From Chionoecetes opilio (lineage: Eukaryota; Arthropoda; Malacostraca; Decapoda; Majidae): a stretch of DNA of 64,000 bases. This document shows positions 47,631 to 60,300 of this stretch, piece by piece. The notes under the pieces were generated by a model. That model saw nothing but the letters and a program-made list of their open reading frames with translations. It did not search any database and was not told where the DNA came from. The position numbers were made by a program, and so were the translations under genes. Position 1 is the first letter of the stretch, and every line of letters begins with the position of its first letter. The DNA lies in assembly GCA_016584305.1 (NCBI GenBank), contig JACEEZ010012757.1, positions 27,501-91,500 of the forward strand, in the 5' to 3' direction.

Positions 47631-47909
47631 TGACGTCATTGATTTTCCGTGACGTCATCGAATCACATGAGTCTCTATGGCTTGCTACTAGAGGCGATAC
47701 ATTATCCTCGTGACTTTCAGCATCACCCTTTATTCCGCCCTTTTCTCATACATTTGATGCATTATTTTAACTTAAATAATATCTACTAACTATTCTAAGT
47801 GGTTTCCATTTTATCATTCTTTCAATTAAGTGTCGTATTATAATTTAGCATGTAATAGGAGTAGCAATATGGCCGCCACCTGCTACCTGACGCCGGAAAG
47901 CTCACATGA
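47631..47909 (-). promoter_or_regulatory. CRE and M-box cluster upstream of V-ATPase A
   Basis: TGACGTCA occurs twice (47631-47638, 47650-47657). TCACATGA occurs twice (47663-47670, 47902-47909). TGACGTCA is the CREB/ATF palindrome. TCACATGA is the M-box form of the MiT/TFE site, a known class of site in V-ATPase genes. The cluster is 250-530 bp upstream of the start codon. Function is inferred. Confidence 0.45.
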
Positions 47910-48320
47910 CTGGATATAATGTTGACTCTGGTGCAAAATGTGAGTAATTATATTTATCGATTTCTCGCAGACATGAAGTAACTTGCATTGATGGGTTTAT
48001 GGTAATGATTCGTGAATGGCAGGGACAGTTATGGGGGCGAATGAAAGTACTTCATTATATAAAAGAAACAGAAAAGTTATCTACTGTACTAGGTAGTAAA
48101 TTGTAGTACCGTATAATATATAAATACTTTAAATAGCCTATAAGTATATGGTAGGTAACCAATATACGTACCACGTAGCTACCATTATAAGCAGACTACC
48201 ACTATCAATACTACCATTAGTGTATTATAATATACCTCTGCCAGTCTGCCACTACTGCTATAAATAAGCTACGTAGCTACTACCGACTACTACTATTCCC
48301 ATTATCACATTTATAATGTT
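47910..48320. other. Upstream spacer, no gene seen
   Basis: AT-rich DNA with ACTACC/CTACCATT short repeats at 48175-48300. Confidence 0.4.
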
Positions 48321-48323
48321 AAG

Positions 48324-48695
48324 ATTACAAAGATCAATGGCATGCAACACATCAATGGCATGCAATAAATACATCAATGGAATGCAATACATCAATGGCA
48401 TGCAATAAATACATCAATGGAATGCAATACATCAATGAAATGCAATACATCAATGGCATGCAATAAATACATCAATGGAATGCAATACATCAATGAAATG
48501 CAATACATCAATGGCATGCAATAAATACATCAATGGAATGCAATACATCAATGGCATGCAATAAATACATCAATGAAATGCAATACATCAATGGCATGCA
48601 ATAAATACATCAATGGAATGCAATACATCAATGGCATGCAATAAATACATCAATGGAATGCAATACATCAATGGAATGCAACACATCAATGATTG
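48324..48695. repeat. 18/22-bp ATCAATGG satellite, block 1
   Basis: Unit AATACATCAATGGAATGC (18 bp) mixed with a 22-bp form containing GCAATAAATACATCAATGG. Confidence 0.97.
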
Positions 48696-48850
48696 ATTGA
48701 TTGATTGATTGATACATTTATTGGCCACTTTGTACATAACATAAATACATAACAATAATAATAACAATGCAGCCAAGGTCCATTGAGCCAAGGCTCTATT
48801 ACGGACCTACAATTATAATTAATGTAAGCTGACGCATGTTGTGGCCCATC
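48696..48850. other. (TGAT)n plus a probable retroelement end
   Basis: A GATTGATT run followed by TACATTTATTGGCCACTTTG and GTCCATTGAGCCAAGG. The tetranucleotide junction suggests a retroelement tail in inverted orientation. Confidence 0.4.
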
Positions 48851-48889
48851 CACCACCATGGATTACTGCCTTAACAAACAATGAATCTC

Positions 48890-49042
48890 GTGGAAAATAA
48901 TATGAAAAATAATGAATAATATAAGCAATAATATTAGTAATAATGGTAACTGATAATGATATAGAAATAATAATAATAATAATAGTAATAATAATACCAA
49001 TAAGCAATAGTAGTAATAGTAATAATGATAATAACCATAATA

Positions 49043-49098
<56 letters not shown>

Positions 49099-49335
49099 TA
49101 AAAATAAAATAATAATAATAATAACAATAATAATGAATAATATAAATAATAATAATGATAATGATAATATTAATATTAATAATGATAATAATATTAATAA
49201 TAATAATGATAATGATAATAATATTAATAATAATAACGTAATATTGATAGTAATAATAATAACAATAATTATAATATAATAATATTTGCAATAATGATAA
49301 TAATATTTATAATAATAATAATAATAATGATAAAT
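48890..49335. repeat. Long (AAT)n-rich microsatellite
   Basis: About 450 bp of AAT/AATGAT/AATATT triplets, pure in the middle (about 49040-49095). Confidence 0.95.
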
Positions 49336-49525
49336 GCACCTACCATAACATTATTATATGCAGTCTTTCAACTTGCATCACAAAAATGAGTTTTATAATA
49401 TAAAGTGTCTTACCTAAAATAAAAAAATAGAAATATTACCGGTAAATCTAATTGTAATTAGCTAATAACATGTTTTTGAGTCTGTTTTTGAGTCCAGCTC
49501 GTGAATTACTGTTCCTTGTCTCTTG
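49336..49525. other. AT-rich spacer
   Basis: No feature recognised. Confidence 0.4.
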
Positions 49526-52232
49526 AGGAATGGCATGCAATAAATACATCAATGGCATGCAATAAATACATCAATGGAATGCAATACATCAATGGAATGC
49601 AACACATCAATGGCATGCAATAAATACATCAATGGAATGCAATACATCAATGGAATGCAATACATCAATGGAATGCAATACATCAATGGAATGCAATACA
49701 TCAATGGCCATGGAATGAAATACAACAAATTAATGGAAAGCAATACATCAGTGGAATGCAATACATCAATGGAATGCAATACATCAATGGAATGAAATAC
49801 ATTAATAGAATGCAACATATCAATGGCATGCAACACATCAATGGCATGTAATAAATACATCAATGGAATGCAATACATCAATAGAATGCAATACATCAAT
49901 GGAATGAAATACATCAATGGAATGCAATACATCAATGGAATGAAATACATCAATGGAATGCAAATACATCAATGGCATGCAACACATCAATGGCATGCAA
50001 TAAATACATCAATGGAATGCAATACATCAATAGAATGCAATACATCAATGGAATGAAATACATCAATGGAATGCAATACATCAATGGAATGAAATACATC
50101 AATGGAATGAAATACATCAATGGAATGCAATGCATTAATGGAATGAAATACATCAATGTAATGCAATACATCAATGGAATGAAATACATCAATGGAATAC
50201 AATACATCAATGGAATGAAATACATCAATGGCATGCAATACATCAATGGAATGAAATACATCAATGGAATGCAATACATCAATGGAATGAAAATACATCA
50301 ATGGAATGCAATACATCAATGGAATGCAATACATCAATGGAATGAAATACATCAATGGAATGCAATACATCAATGGAATAAAATACATCAATGGAATGCA
50401 ATACATCAATGGAATGAAATACATCAATGGAATGCAATACATCAATGGAATGAAATACATCAATGGAATGGAATACATCAATGGAATGAAAATAACAAAA
50501 AACCAATGGAATGCAATACATCAACTGGAATGAAATACACCAAAATGGAATGAAATACATCAATGGAATGCAATACATCAATGGAATGCAATCAAACAAA
50601 CCCTCAATGGCATGCAAATAAATACATCAATGGAATGCAACACATCAATGGGCCATGGAATGAAATACACAATTGGAATGCAATACATCAATGGAATGCA
50701 AAATACATCAATGGAATGCAATACATCAATGGAATGCAATACATCAATGGAATGAAATACATAAATGGAATGCAATACATCAATGGAATGCAATACATCA
50801 ATGGAATGTAATACATCAATGGAATGAAATACATCAATGGAATGACATCAATGGCATGCAATAAATACATCAATGGAATGCAATACATCAATGGCATGCA
50901 ATACATCAATGGAATGCAATACATCAACGGCATGCAATACATCAATGGAATGAATACATCAGTAGAATGCAATACATCAATGGAATGCAATACATCAGTA
51001 GAATGCAATACATCAATGGAATGCAATACATCAATGGAATGCAATATATCAGTAGAATGCAATGCATCAATGGAATGCAATACATCAATGGAATGCAATA
51101 TATCAATAGAATGCAATACATCAGTGGAATGCAATACATCAATGGCAGCAATACATCAGTAGAATGCAATACATCAATGGCATGCAAAACATCAGTAGAA
51201 TGCAATACATCAATGGAATGCAATACATCAGTAGAATGCAATACATCAATGGCATGCAATACATCAATGGAGTGCAATACATCAATGCCATACAATACAT
51301 CAATGGCATACAATGCATCAATGGAATGCAATACATCAATGGCATACAATACATCAATGGAATGCAATACATCAATGGCATACAATACATCAATGGAATG
51401 CAATACATCCATGGAGGTAGTATGGGTGGAGACGCCCTGAGCCGCGCGGGTTGAAGCCAAGTCGGCCATATTGCTGTGGGTTACGGGAGCCCACAACTCT
51501 ACTGCCAAGAAAAGATAAATCATCCCATGGAAGTATTTTGAGATTCCTGGGAGTAATGTCGGTCCATTCTAAGTGCAAACAGTGTAAAAAGTGAAAAGAA
51601 AGAGTGGGTATCTCAGTCACCTAGTTATGACATTGCCCACAGCAGTATGGCGGACGGAGGAGAGCGGTGGCTTCACCAGACAACACAGACCGCGCGGCTC
51701 AGGACGTCTCCACCCATACTACCTCCATGAATACATCAATGGAATGCAATACATCAATGACATGCAATACATCAATGGAATGCAATACATCAATGGAATG
51801 CAATACATCAATGGAATGCAATACATCAATGGAATGCAATACATCAATGGAATGCAATACATCAATGGCATACAATGGAATGCAATACAACAATGGAATG
51901 CAATACATCAATGGAATGCAATGGAATGCAATACATCAATGGAATGCAATGGAATATGCAATACATCAATGGAATGCAATGGAATGTAATACATCAATGG
52001 GATGCAATGGAATATGCAATACATCAATGGAATGCAATGGAATGCAATACATCAATGGAATGCAACACATCAATGGCATACAATACAATGGAATGCAATA
52101 CATCAATGGAATGCAATACATAAATGAAATGCAATGGAATGCAATACATCAATGGAATGCAATGGAATGCAATACATCAATGGAATACAATACAGCAATG
52201 GAATGCAATGAATCAGTGGAATGCAATACATC
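49526..52232. repeat. 18-bp ATCAATGG satellite, main block
   Basis: About 2.4 kb of AATACATCAATGGAATGC units with local variants (GAAATACATC, TCAGTAGAATGC, GGAATGCAATGGAATGC), interrupted by the foldback element at 51410-51729. Reading frames encode QYINGM, ECNTSM or HQWNAI repeats on one strand and CIPLMY/LHSIDV repeats on the other. These are artefacts. Confidence 0.97.
51410..51729. mobile_element. Foldback MITE inserted in the satellite
   Basis: Ends CATGGAGGTAGTATGGGTGG and its exact inverse. The TIR runs about 40 bp with one mismatch, then imperfectly further (GAAGCCA, CCATAYTGCTGTGGG). About 320 bp, no coding capacity. Confidence 0.8.
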
Positions 52233-52384
52233 AATGTGGAGGTCGGTGGGAATTTAGATAGTAGCGACCATTATGAGATCAGATTTAGCTTAAAATGGGA
52301 AGTTGGAAAATTAAGTGGCAATAAGCATCGAATACCTAATTTCAGAATGGCCAATTATGCAGGATTAAGAAGACACCTCAATCA
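52233..52384 (+). mobile_element. CR1/L2-like LINE fragment, endonuclease end
   Basis: Translates as NLDSSDHYEIRFSLKWEVGK, then RIPNFRMANYAGLRRHL. The SDH motif is the catalytic end of the apurinic endonuclease domain. The element is broken here by another LINE and resumes near 53590. Confidence 0.75.
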
Positions 52385-52388
52385 ATCA

Positions 52389-53500
52389 TCAATCATTGGG
52401 GGCATACGCCGGGGGGCGCGTCGCCTCGCCCACCCTACGACGCCACTCCCGGGGGTCACCACGCGCGAGCTCCCATGCAGGCTCCTTTCCCATACCAAGC
52501 AGCTCTCGACAAGAAACATCAACTTGCCCCAGCCACGAGCCTTGTGGGCGCCCCCTTGGCCTCCTCCACGCCGGATTGTCTCTTACAGATACAACCCGAT
52601 GGGAAGGATCTATTTCAGGGTAGCGCGCCACATGCCCATATAGCCGAAGTTGGCGCTGACGGACTGTGCAGGTAATAGGCCTCGATTCAGTCTCACGGTG
52701 CATTCGCTGATTTGACACGTAATCATCCCAGCGATACCCCATGTTTGCGAAGACCTTTTTCCAAAGGCTTGATTCGTCTTTTCAAGCATTTAGTGCCCAT
52801 GTCTCACAACCGTAGAGAAAGCAAGGTCACAAGCGATTTAAGATCCGGATCTTTTCCTCCGGCACATTCCGACAACCCCAAAATTACTCCCGCTGAGCGA
52901 GTCCATAACCCGGGGCTATGCCAACGCCGAAAAGAAATTCTTGACGTGCCCCGCCGTCATTAGGGGATGCGCTCCCAAGGTATGAAAATTTTCCAAGATC
53001 TCAATTCCCCCCACAACGCATGAACAGACGAAAAGCTTCATTAGTAAGTCCCCAAAAACCCCGGCCCTTTGGTCTTGAGGGGGGAACTCAAGTCCCAAAG
53101 GTTTTTGCCTCCTGTGCAGCGCTCGAGACCCTCCCCGGGACCTCCCAATCAAGCAAAGATTACGCATCATGGGAAAAACAAGATCAGTGATCTTGGTGTT
53201 GCCAACGGTGCTCCACAAACTTTATCTCAATTTTGCCCAAATAACCAGTCCATCAACGTTTAAAAGGATGGGGAAGGACGCACCCCCGCCTACTCTGTAT
53301 TCACAGGAAAAAAGCCGGAACACCTGCCCCCACTTCACAGCACTCTCAGTCCCGAATAAGCCATTTTTTCAAACAATAGTTCCCCGCAGGAACCCTCAAA
53401 TCGCAGAAATCCCCCGGACTCACATGCATGAGTCAAACGCCTTCTTGAGATCAACATAGGCTGCAAGATTCCCTGTCGAAATCACTCGGGGTCCACCAGG
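52389..53500 (-). mobile_element. Second LINE fragment: 3' half of a reverse transcriptase ORF
   Basis: On the minus strand, YVDLKKAFDS (RT motif A) lies at about 53430-53458. It is followed by a frame-broken thumb region. The clear C-terminus RQRQLRLYGHVARYPE, NPAWRRPRGRPQGSWLGQVD ends with a stop near 52389. This is a typical invertebrate non-LTR element C-terminus. It is nested in the plus-strand LINE and has many frame breaks upstream of 52742. Confidence 0.75.
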
Positions 53501-53589
53501 ACACAAGCGAGGATACGGGCCGTTGTTTAATTACCAGGCGGAAACCCCGGAAAAACCCAGGGGGACACCTGGAGGTTATTAAAAAAGGG

Positions 53590-55945
53590 TGGGGGTGGAG
53601 GGAAGAAATTTTTCCCGGGAAGGACAGGGGATGACAGCGGAAGGGCCAATTATGAAGGGTTTGGAATAGATTATGAAGGGAAAAATTAATGAATTCAAAA
53701 AATGAAGATTTAATTCAATTAGAAGGATTTGGGACCGGAGGGAATTGACACGGTTAGATACGGAATGGGGTCTGGCTGGGTGGGGGGTAATTAGGCAGTT
53801 TTAAAAGGGAAGTGGGGCAGGGGTTTTAGGAGGTAATTAGAGAGGGTTTTGAAAAGGAAGTGAAGGGGCGGGGCTGAGGGGGATTATTTCCCCTTTTGGG
53901 AAGGAAAAAAAATAAGTTTACGGAAAAAAAAAGAAATAATTTTTATAGGGAAATAAGGTCCAGAAAGAGTGTTTCCAAAATGGATGACCAACCAATTTTA
54001 AAACACAACCATTTGGAGTAAAAAAGGAAACCCTTTATTTAAGGTTCAAGGCAGGATTGGGTAAACAAGAACAGTATAAAACGTGAGGCAAGGAAAAGTG
54101 AAGGAAATTTAACTCGAGTTGCTAAGAAAATTATTGAGATTAAAGTAGCAGACAGGCGAAAAAAAGGGACCCAAAGGGGTTCTATCATGTATATAAAACA
54201 AAGAAAAAGGGAATTATTTTGGGCCGTTAAGGTCAGGACAGGTTGAGGTCTTAAATTCGGATGAGGATATGTGTAAGAGGGCAAAATGATTATTTCTTAA
54301 GTGGTTTTTACGGAGGAGGATACACAGACGATACTTGATAGTGAAACAGATGTTCAAAGGAAGCGATGAGGAGAAACTCAAAGATATTTTTGATAACTAG
54401 GGAAGTGGTGGAAAAAGGGTATAGATAAAATGAATTTTTTTAAATCCCAGGACCAGATAAAGTGTATCCCAGGGTATTAAAGGAATGCAAGGAGGTTGTT
54501 AGTGAGTCGTTAGAGCACATTTTTAGGAAAAACCGTTGAGATAGGCGATGTGGGCCCTTTTTGTGGGGAAAGGAAATGTTGTTCCCATATTTAAGAAGGG
54601 AACAGAGAAAATAAAGAAAATTATCGACCCGAAAGTTAACATTGGGGTGGGTAAATTTTTTGGAATCTATTATTTGCAAAAAACTTTAGGAGCATTTAGA
54701 AAAAACATAGTTGATCAATGATTCACAAATGGTTTCACCAAGGGAGGTCATTTTCCACCAATTTTTGAGTTTTTATGGAAATTTTATGAGAGGGCAGATA
54801 ATGAAAAGGTTTTTGATATAATATATTGGACTTTAGTAAGGCTTTTGACAAAGTCCCAACGGCGACTCTTAAAAAAGGGTTTAGGGCTCAGGAAATAGAT
54901 GGGAAGGGTTTCTCTTTGGATCAGAGCTGGTAAAATAGGCAAAAAAGGGTTACAATAATGGTTCTAAATCTAAAGGGGACGTGGACAAGTGGAATCCAAA
55001 AGTGTCTGTTTGGGTCCTTACTTTTTGTTTTACATAAACGACTTGGATAGGGGATTAGCAGTGAATCAGAAAGTTTGCTGATGTTTACATTTAGGTAGGA
55101 AGGATCACGCTGATGTAAACAATTGCAGGGAGATTAGATAAACAAAACGAGGGGGGCAGTCGTGGCAGATGGAATTTAATATGAAAAAACAGCGTTATGA
55201 AGTGATAGAAAAAACCCGGTAATAGATACCCCATAAGCAATGTATCGCTGAAAAGATAGAAGGTGAAAAGATTGGAGTGGGGGTGAGCCCAGACCTCCGC
55301 CCTAGGAAACAATGTTTTAAAGGGCCCAGAAATAGAGCTAAATAGAGTTATGTTTCCCTACCAAAGTTTTAAAAAGTAAAAGCGGGGAAAAGTTTTCTAA
55401 AGCTTTACGGGCTTAGTCAGGCCCACTGATATGGGTTTCATTTTTTGGTTTCCTTTTTACAGGATGGAATAGCCTTGTTAAAAAAAAAGTGGGGAGAAGG
55501 ATGCCCCAAAAAATGATACAAGGGAGCGAACTTAGTTAGAGGGGAAAATGAATTTTTAAAAATTTACACCATCGAGAACGCAGAGTAAGGGGCGATCTGA
55601 TAAAATTTTTTAAGTGGATAAAGGGATTTAATAAAGGAAAGGGGAAAAGTTCTTACGGTTTTTTAACCCGGGGTTTTAGAACAAGAAGTAACGGATTCAA
55701 GCGGAAAAGCGTTAGTTTTAGAAAGGAAATGGGGAAAAAAAAAGGTTCCCCAAATGGGGGTGGTAAAGGGGAATGGAATGGTTCAGTGACGGTATTAGGG
55801 GGAGTCATTTATGAGTTTTAAAAAGGAGTGGATAGGTTATGGATGGTAAAAAATAGGATGATAGGAAGGTGGGGTGAGGGAGGTTAGGTGACAGGAAATA
55901 CCACGGAGGCCCGCGGGTCTTGTAGCTTCCTTATTTTTTTTTATG
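53590..55945 (+). mobile_element. CR1/L2-like LINE, RT domain and 3' end, badly frame-broken
   Basis: Recognisable pieces are GPDKVYPRVLKECKEVV (about 54450), VPIFKKG (about 54580), LDFSKAFDKVP (about 54827-54860) and FYINDLD (about 55028-55050). The 3' tail CTTGTAGCTTCCTTATTT (about 55917) matches the many tails elsewhere in the window. The frame changes every few tens of bases, mostly at homopolymers. Confidence 0.75.
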
Positions 55946-55961
55946 TATTATTTCTTAGGCA

Positions 55962-57385
55962 AAAGGAAAGCAATGGAATGCAATAATCAATGGAATGCAA
56001 AGCACAATGGAAGCAATAATAAAGGTGCAAGGAAGCAATACATCAAAGGAAGCAAACATCAGGAATGCAAGGAAGGGAATACATCAATGGAAGCAAGGAA
56101 TGCAATACATCAATGGAATGCAAACATAAGGAATGCAATACTCAATGGAAGCAATGTACAATGGAATGCAATACATCAATGGAATGCAAACATAATGGGA
56201 AGCAATTTACCAGGAATGAAATAATAATGGAATGCAATTCATCCATGGAAGCAATACACCAATGGGAAAGGAATGCAAGCATCAATGGCATGCAAAAAAA
56301 TCAAAATGGCATACAAACATCAAAGGAATGCAATAATCAATGGAAGCAATAATCAAAGGGAAGCCAAACATCAAGGAATGCAATAACCAAAGGTATAAAT
56401 ACTCAAGGAATCAAACATCAATGGCATACAATACACAGGAATGCAAACATCAATGGAATGCAATACATCAATGGGATAAAATACATCAAGGAATGCAAAA
56501 ATCAATGGCATACAAAATCAATGGAAGCAAAAATCAAGGAATGCAATAATCAAAGGATCCAAAATCAATGGCATAAAAAAATAATGGAATGCAATAAAAT
56601 GGATAAATACATCAAGGGATAAAAAACATAAAAAGAATGCAAAAACATCAAGGAATGCCCAAAACATAAAGAAAGCAATACATCAATGGCATAAAAACAC
56701 AAAGGGGAAGCAAACATCAAGGAAGCAATACATCAATGGCTAAAAATAATCAAGAATGCAATACATCAATGGAATGCAATAATCAATGGAATGAATACAT
56801 CAATGGAATGCAAACATCAAGGAAGCAAAATCAATGGAATGCAATAAATCAAGGAAAACAATACCAAGGAAATGCAATACATCAATGGAAGAACATCAAG
56901 GAAGCAATTTCATCAAGGAATGCAATACATCAATGGAATGCAATAATCAATGGAATGCAATAAATCAAAGGAAAGCAAAAATCAATGGGGTAAATAACAA
57001 AAGGGAAAGCAATACACCCAAAGGAATGCAATACATCAAGGAATGCAATACATCAAGGAAGAAAAATCAAGGAAGCAATAAATCAATGGAAAAAAATACA
57101 TCAAGGAATGCAAAAACATCAAGGAAGCAATTTATCCATGGAAAAGCAATACATAAATGGAATGCAATCAAAATTTAATGCAATGGCATGCAAGCATAAT
57201 GGAATGCAAAAAATCAAGGCATGCAAGCATTAATGGAATGCAAAAAAATAAGGGGGAAAGCCCAAAAATCAATGGAAAAGCCCAAAACACAAGGCATGCA
57301 ATACTCAAGGAAGCAATACACCAAAGGAAGCATACACCAATGGAAGCAATACACCCAAAGGAATGCAATGCTCAATGGAGTAAAA
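55962..57385. repeat. 18-bp satellite, degraded block
   Basis: The same ATCAATGGAATGC units as before 52232 but with frequent single- and multi-base losses (ATCAAGGAATGC, AATCAATGGAAGC). This is the continuation of the satellite on the far side of the LINE nest. Confidence 0.85.
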
Positions 57386-58065
57386 AGAGCTGGGCAAATT
57401 AAATATTTTGATTTTAAAAACGTATTTAAAACATTTTTGATTTTGAAATATTTTTAAAAACATGATTGTCATTATTTAAAACAGTATTTTAAAAATTTTT
57501 TTAGTATTTAAATATTTTTTTGAGTATTTTAAAAAAAAGTATATTAAAATCATAATATCAAAATGAAAATACTTTTTTCAGCTATTTGGCCATAAAAACC
57601 CCCCAATATTGGGAAACAGTATGCAATCGGGGAGTTTCAGTGAACCCGTGTTTCCACTTAAAAGGAAATTACTTTTTTTAAGGAATTTTTGGGCCCAGAA
57701 GGAAATTTTAAGGAAAACCAAAAAACTAAGGAAATCCTAAGGAAAAAACCATTTTTTTTTGGACTGTTAAAAGTGTGGTATTAAAAGTATTAAAATGTAT
57801 TTAGATACAAGATGATTTTGATTTTAAATACATTTTCAAAAAGTTTTAAATATTATTTTTTAAATAAATTTTCCAGTATTAGATTAGTATTAAATAATTT
57901 AATGTATTTAGAAAAATATATTGAGATTGTCATATCTTGAACCCCCGGGACACACCAACCCCGGACTCCCCCTGCGCCCCTGGTGCACCGTGCCCCCTGC
58001 CCCTGCCCTCCACCCACTCCTGCCCCCGCTCAAAAATCATAATCAATTTTTAGGCCCGTCTACAG
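57386..58065. other. AT-rich low-complexity stretch, no gene seen
   Basis: TATTTAAAA-type sequence (57400-57560, 57770-57930), then a C-rich block at 57940-58035. Confidence 0.5.
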
Positions 58066-58069
58066 CAAA

Positions 58070-58192
58070 CAATCAATGGCAGGGAAAATCAAGGGGAAGC
58101 AATACACCAAGGAATGCAAGCATCAATGGAAGAAGGAAGCCCCGATCAAGGATGAAAAACATAAGGCAGCAAACATCAAAGGAATGCAATAG
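58070..58192. repeat. Last remnants of the 18-bp satellite
   Basis: A few CATCAAAGGAATGCAA-type units. Confidence 0.6.
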
Positions 58193-58573
58193 GGGAAAAC
58201 ACACATACAGACAGAGAAAGAGAGAGAGAGGTGGGGGGGGGACCTCTATGGACAAATAAGTGCCATTGAGGTACATGTCTGTCATAAGAGATATTAAGCC
58301 AAGGGCGGGAAACACGTACTGCTATATTACAGGGCGGGGTGTCTCCCTCTACTGCATGATTTCCTTCAATGTTGCCGTGTTGGACACATATAGGCTACCT
58401 TTCTCCCCGCAGGGCGCGAAGTATGTAATCATACTCAGGGTTACTGCGTGGTGACAGAGGTCGAGGAGCACTGTGTGATAGTAGGGCAGCTTAGCACCGA
58501 ATTTCAAATGGATGGGGACATGCCGGATAAAAGCACCAAAATTTTATCAGGCAATCTTCAGGGTCCCCGCTAT
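58193..58573. other. Left flank of the large transposon
   Basis: Mixed DNA. No feature other than a short GA run at 58211-58235. Confidence 0.4.
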
Positions 58574-58827
58574 GATTCTATAACCGGCGCCAAGCGGTAG
58601 GACCACTCTTATTTGAAATTTTTCATTATTTGTGAAAAAAAAAAATGAAAATTTTGGGAATTTTTTTTTTTTTTTTTTAGTTTTTGGGAAAAAATGTTTT
58701 TTTATTGCAGAAATGAGAAATATAGTCTTTTCCGATCATTTTGGTGTAATTGTTTTTAAAATCGAACATCTAGAAGTATTTTAAAACAATATTTGAAAAT
58801 TAGGTGTCTCGGGTGCATTTCCTCAAT
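58574..58827 (+). repeat. Left terminal inverted repeat
   Basis: From GATTCTATAACCGGCGCC to GGTGCATTTCCTCA. Matches 63749-64000 inverted. Confidence 0.93.
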
Positions 58828-59058
58828 TTTTTTTAAACGTTCTAATTAACGTAGGTCACCCGGGTATTCAAAAACACAATTTTCGTTATCATTTTTATTT
58901 CGTAATCGCGTGGTCGAGTAGCGGTTAACATAGTGAATCGCGTAGTCTAATTAATTCGGAGCCTGCCCTTAACACATACGAAAATCAAGAAAAATGGATA
59001 CTCTTTCAGACCGTGCGTATATTCACCCAACATGGTGCAAAATTACTTCTCGGCTAAG

Positions 59059-59170
59059 CTATTCACATTGGCAGCTGCATAGTTCGGTGCACTTCCACTG
59101 CGCCTTCTTGCATGAGCATCGTCCTCCGCACGTGGCGCTTTTGCAGCCACACTTGACCATTTTCGCTGCA
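59059..59170 (-). other. C-terminal Cys-rich (CXC/tesmin-like) motif
   Basis: Nine cysteines in about 30 residues (KCGCKSATCGGRCSCKK, then CTELCSCQC), read in a frame shifted from the preceding part. CXC-type domains bind DNA through zinc clusters. In a transposase this could recognise the TIR. Confidence 0.65.
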
Positions 59171-59560
59171 GGCCTGAGATGCTACAGGCAGGTTGGACCA
59201 CACAGGACGCCAGGTCTTCGTTGCACTCTCTAGAGTCCATCCAAAGCCCTCTGGGGTTGGAGGCTTCTGCTCACATCGATCACTGGTTGCCCAGATTCCA
59301 GCTTGGTAGACTGCGCGCAGTGTGTGCTGCAGAAGGGCTTCTTGCGTTGGGGAATCTTTTCCATTGGCCGTTCTTCTGTGAGAAGAGTTCCCTACGTGCC
59401 TCGTTCACAGAGTCCAAGTTGCTCGTCTTATTGTAGATGATCACGGTGAAGCGCTCGAGCAACTGGAATTGCTTGCAGTTCACTGTCACAGTCATGTAAG
59501 GGTGATTCATGAAGTTGTTGAAGGCCTCCGTCACCTCCACGTAGGCATTCCAAGCCTCCC

Positions 59561-60300
59561 ATGCTGATTTCTTCCCTTTGCCGAAGAAAGCGGAAGTTGT
59601 GTCGCAGCCCGTGAAACTGTGGAACATAGGCAATGCCGTTGACCTATCTTTTCCCAGAGCATGGCATATGGCATTGATATCCAGGTACATGAAGTTCTTT
59701 CCAGTTCCAAATGCTACCCAGATGGCTGTCATCTGATGCTGGCTGGTCAGGGAATGGTACTTGCCTATCAGTATGGCAACGACGTCTGTGTCGACAGTGC
59801 GTACCAAGCAGTTGGTGCATCCCTTGTCCAGCGCATCTTTCAGGTGAACAACAATTCTTGTATCGGCCTCTTCGTGGTCACATCGTGGCATGGAGTGGTC
59901 TGAACCTCTGCTGATTACATTTGTGCCTGATGTTATGAAGACCCCCTTTCCGTCTGGCCAGTCACTGGAGCCGACTTTGTCTGAAAGGAACTGGAAAAGC
60001 TCCTCCTTGTTTGTGGGATCCCGGAGGAAGTCGGGCCAGTTGCTGGGCACCTTCGTTGGACCACCGACCTTTCTTCGTACACCTTTCCCCCTTTTCTCTC
60101 TAGTTGACTCCTTGATACTGCTGGCAATGTAGCTGTCCCAGACCACATCGACTCTTCCGCAGGATTCAAGAAGCTTCAGGATGTGGGGGATGAAGACCTC
60201 ATTAGCGTAGTCATTGAATGTGGTAACATTAGTAAGAGGAAGCAGATACACCACAGCAGCACCGTCGAGTATTCTTGCATCCAGAAACGGCGGGGGTTCC
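59561..60300 (-). other. FEN1/XPG-like (PIN-fold) nuclease domain of the transposon protein
   Basis: Numbering is within the 600-codon frame that starts at 61082. The acids expected in a flap-endonuclease active site appear in order. D273 is in ARILDGAAVVYLL. D316 is in VDVVWDSY and is followed by a basic KESTREKRGKGVRRK like the FEN1 clamp region. E405 and D407 are in HEEADTR. D431 and D433 are in TVDTDVV. D494 is in TGCDTTSAFFGKGKKSAW, which also looks like the helix-hairpin-helix (H3TH) of this family. All seven acids are present. The alignment is by eye. Confidence 0.7.

Noticed and set aside
49549..52257. Many open frames encoding QYINGM, ECNTSM or CIPLMY repeats
   Set aside because: They are translations of the 18-bp satellite on both strands, with no start context or unique sequence.
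52221..52643. A 140-codon open frame starting in the satellite
   Set aside because: It is a chance fusion of satellite units with the LINE endonuclease end and the antisense of another LINE.
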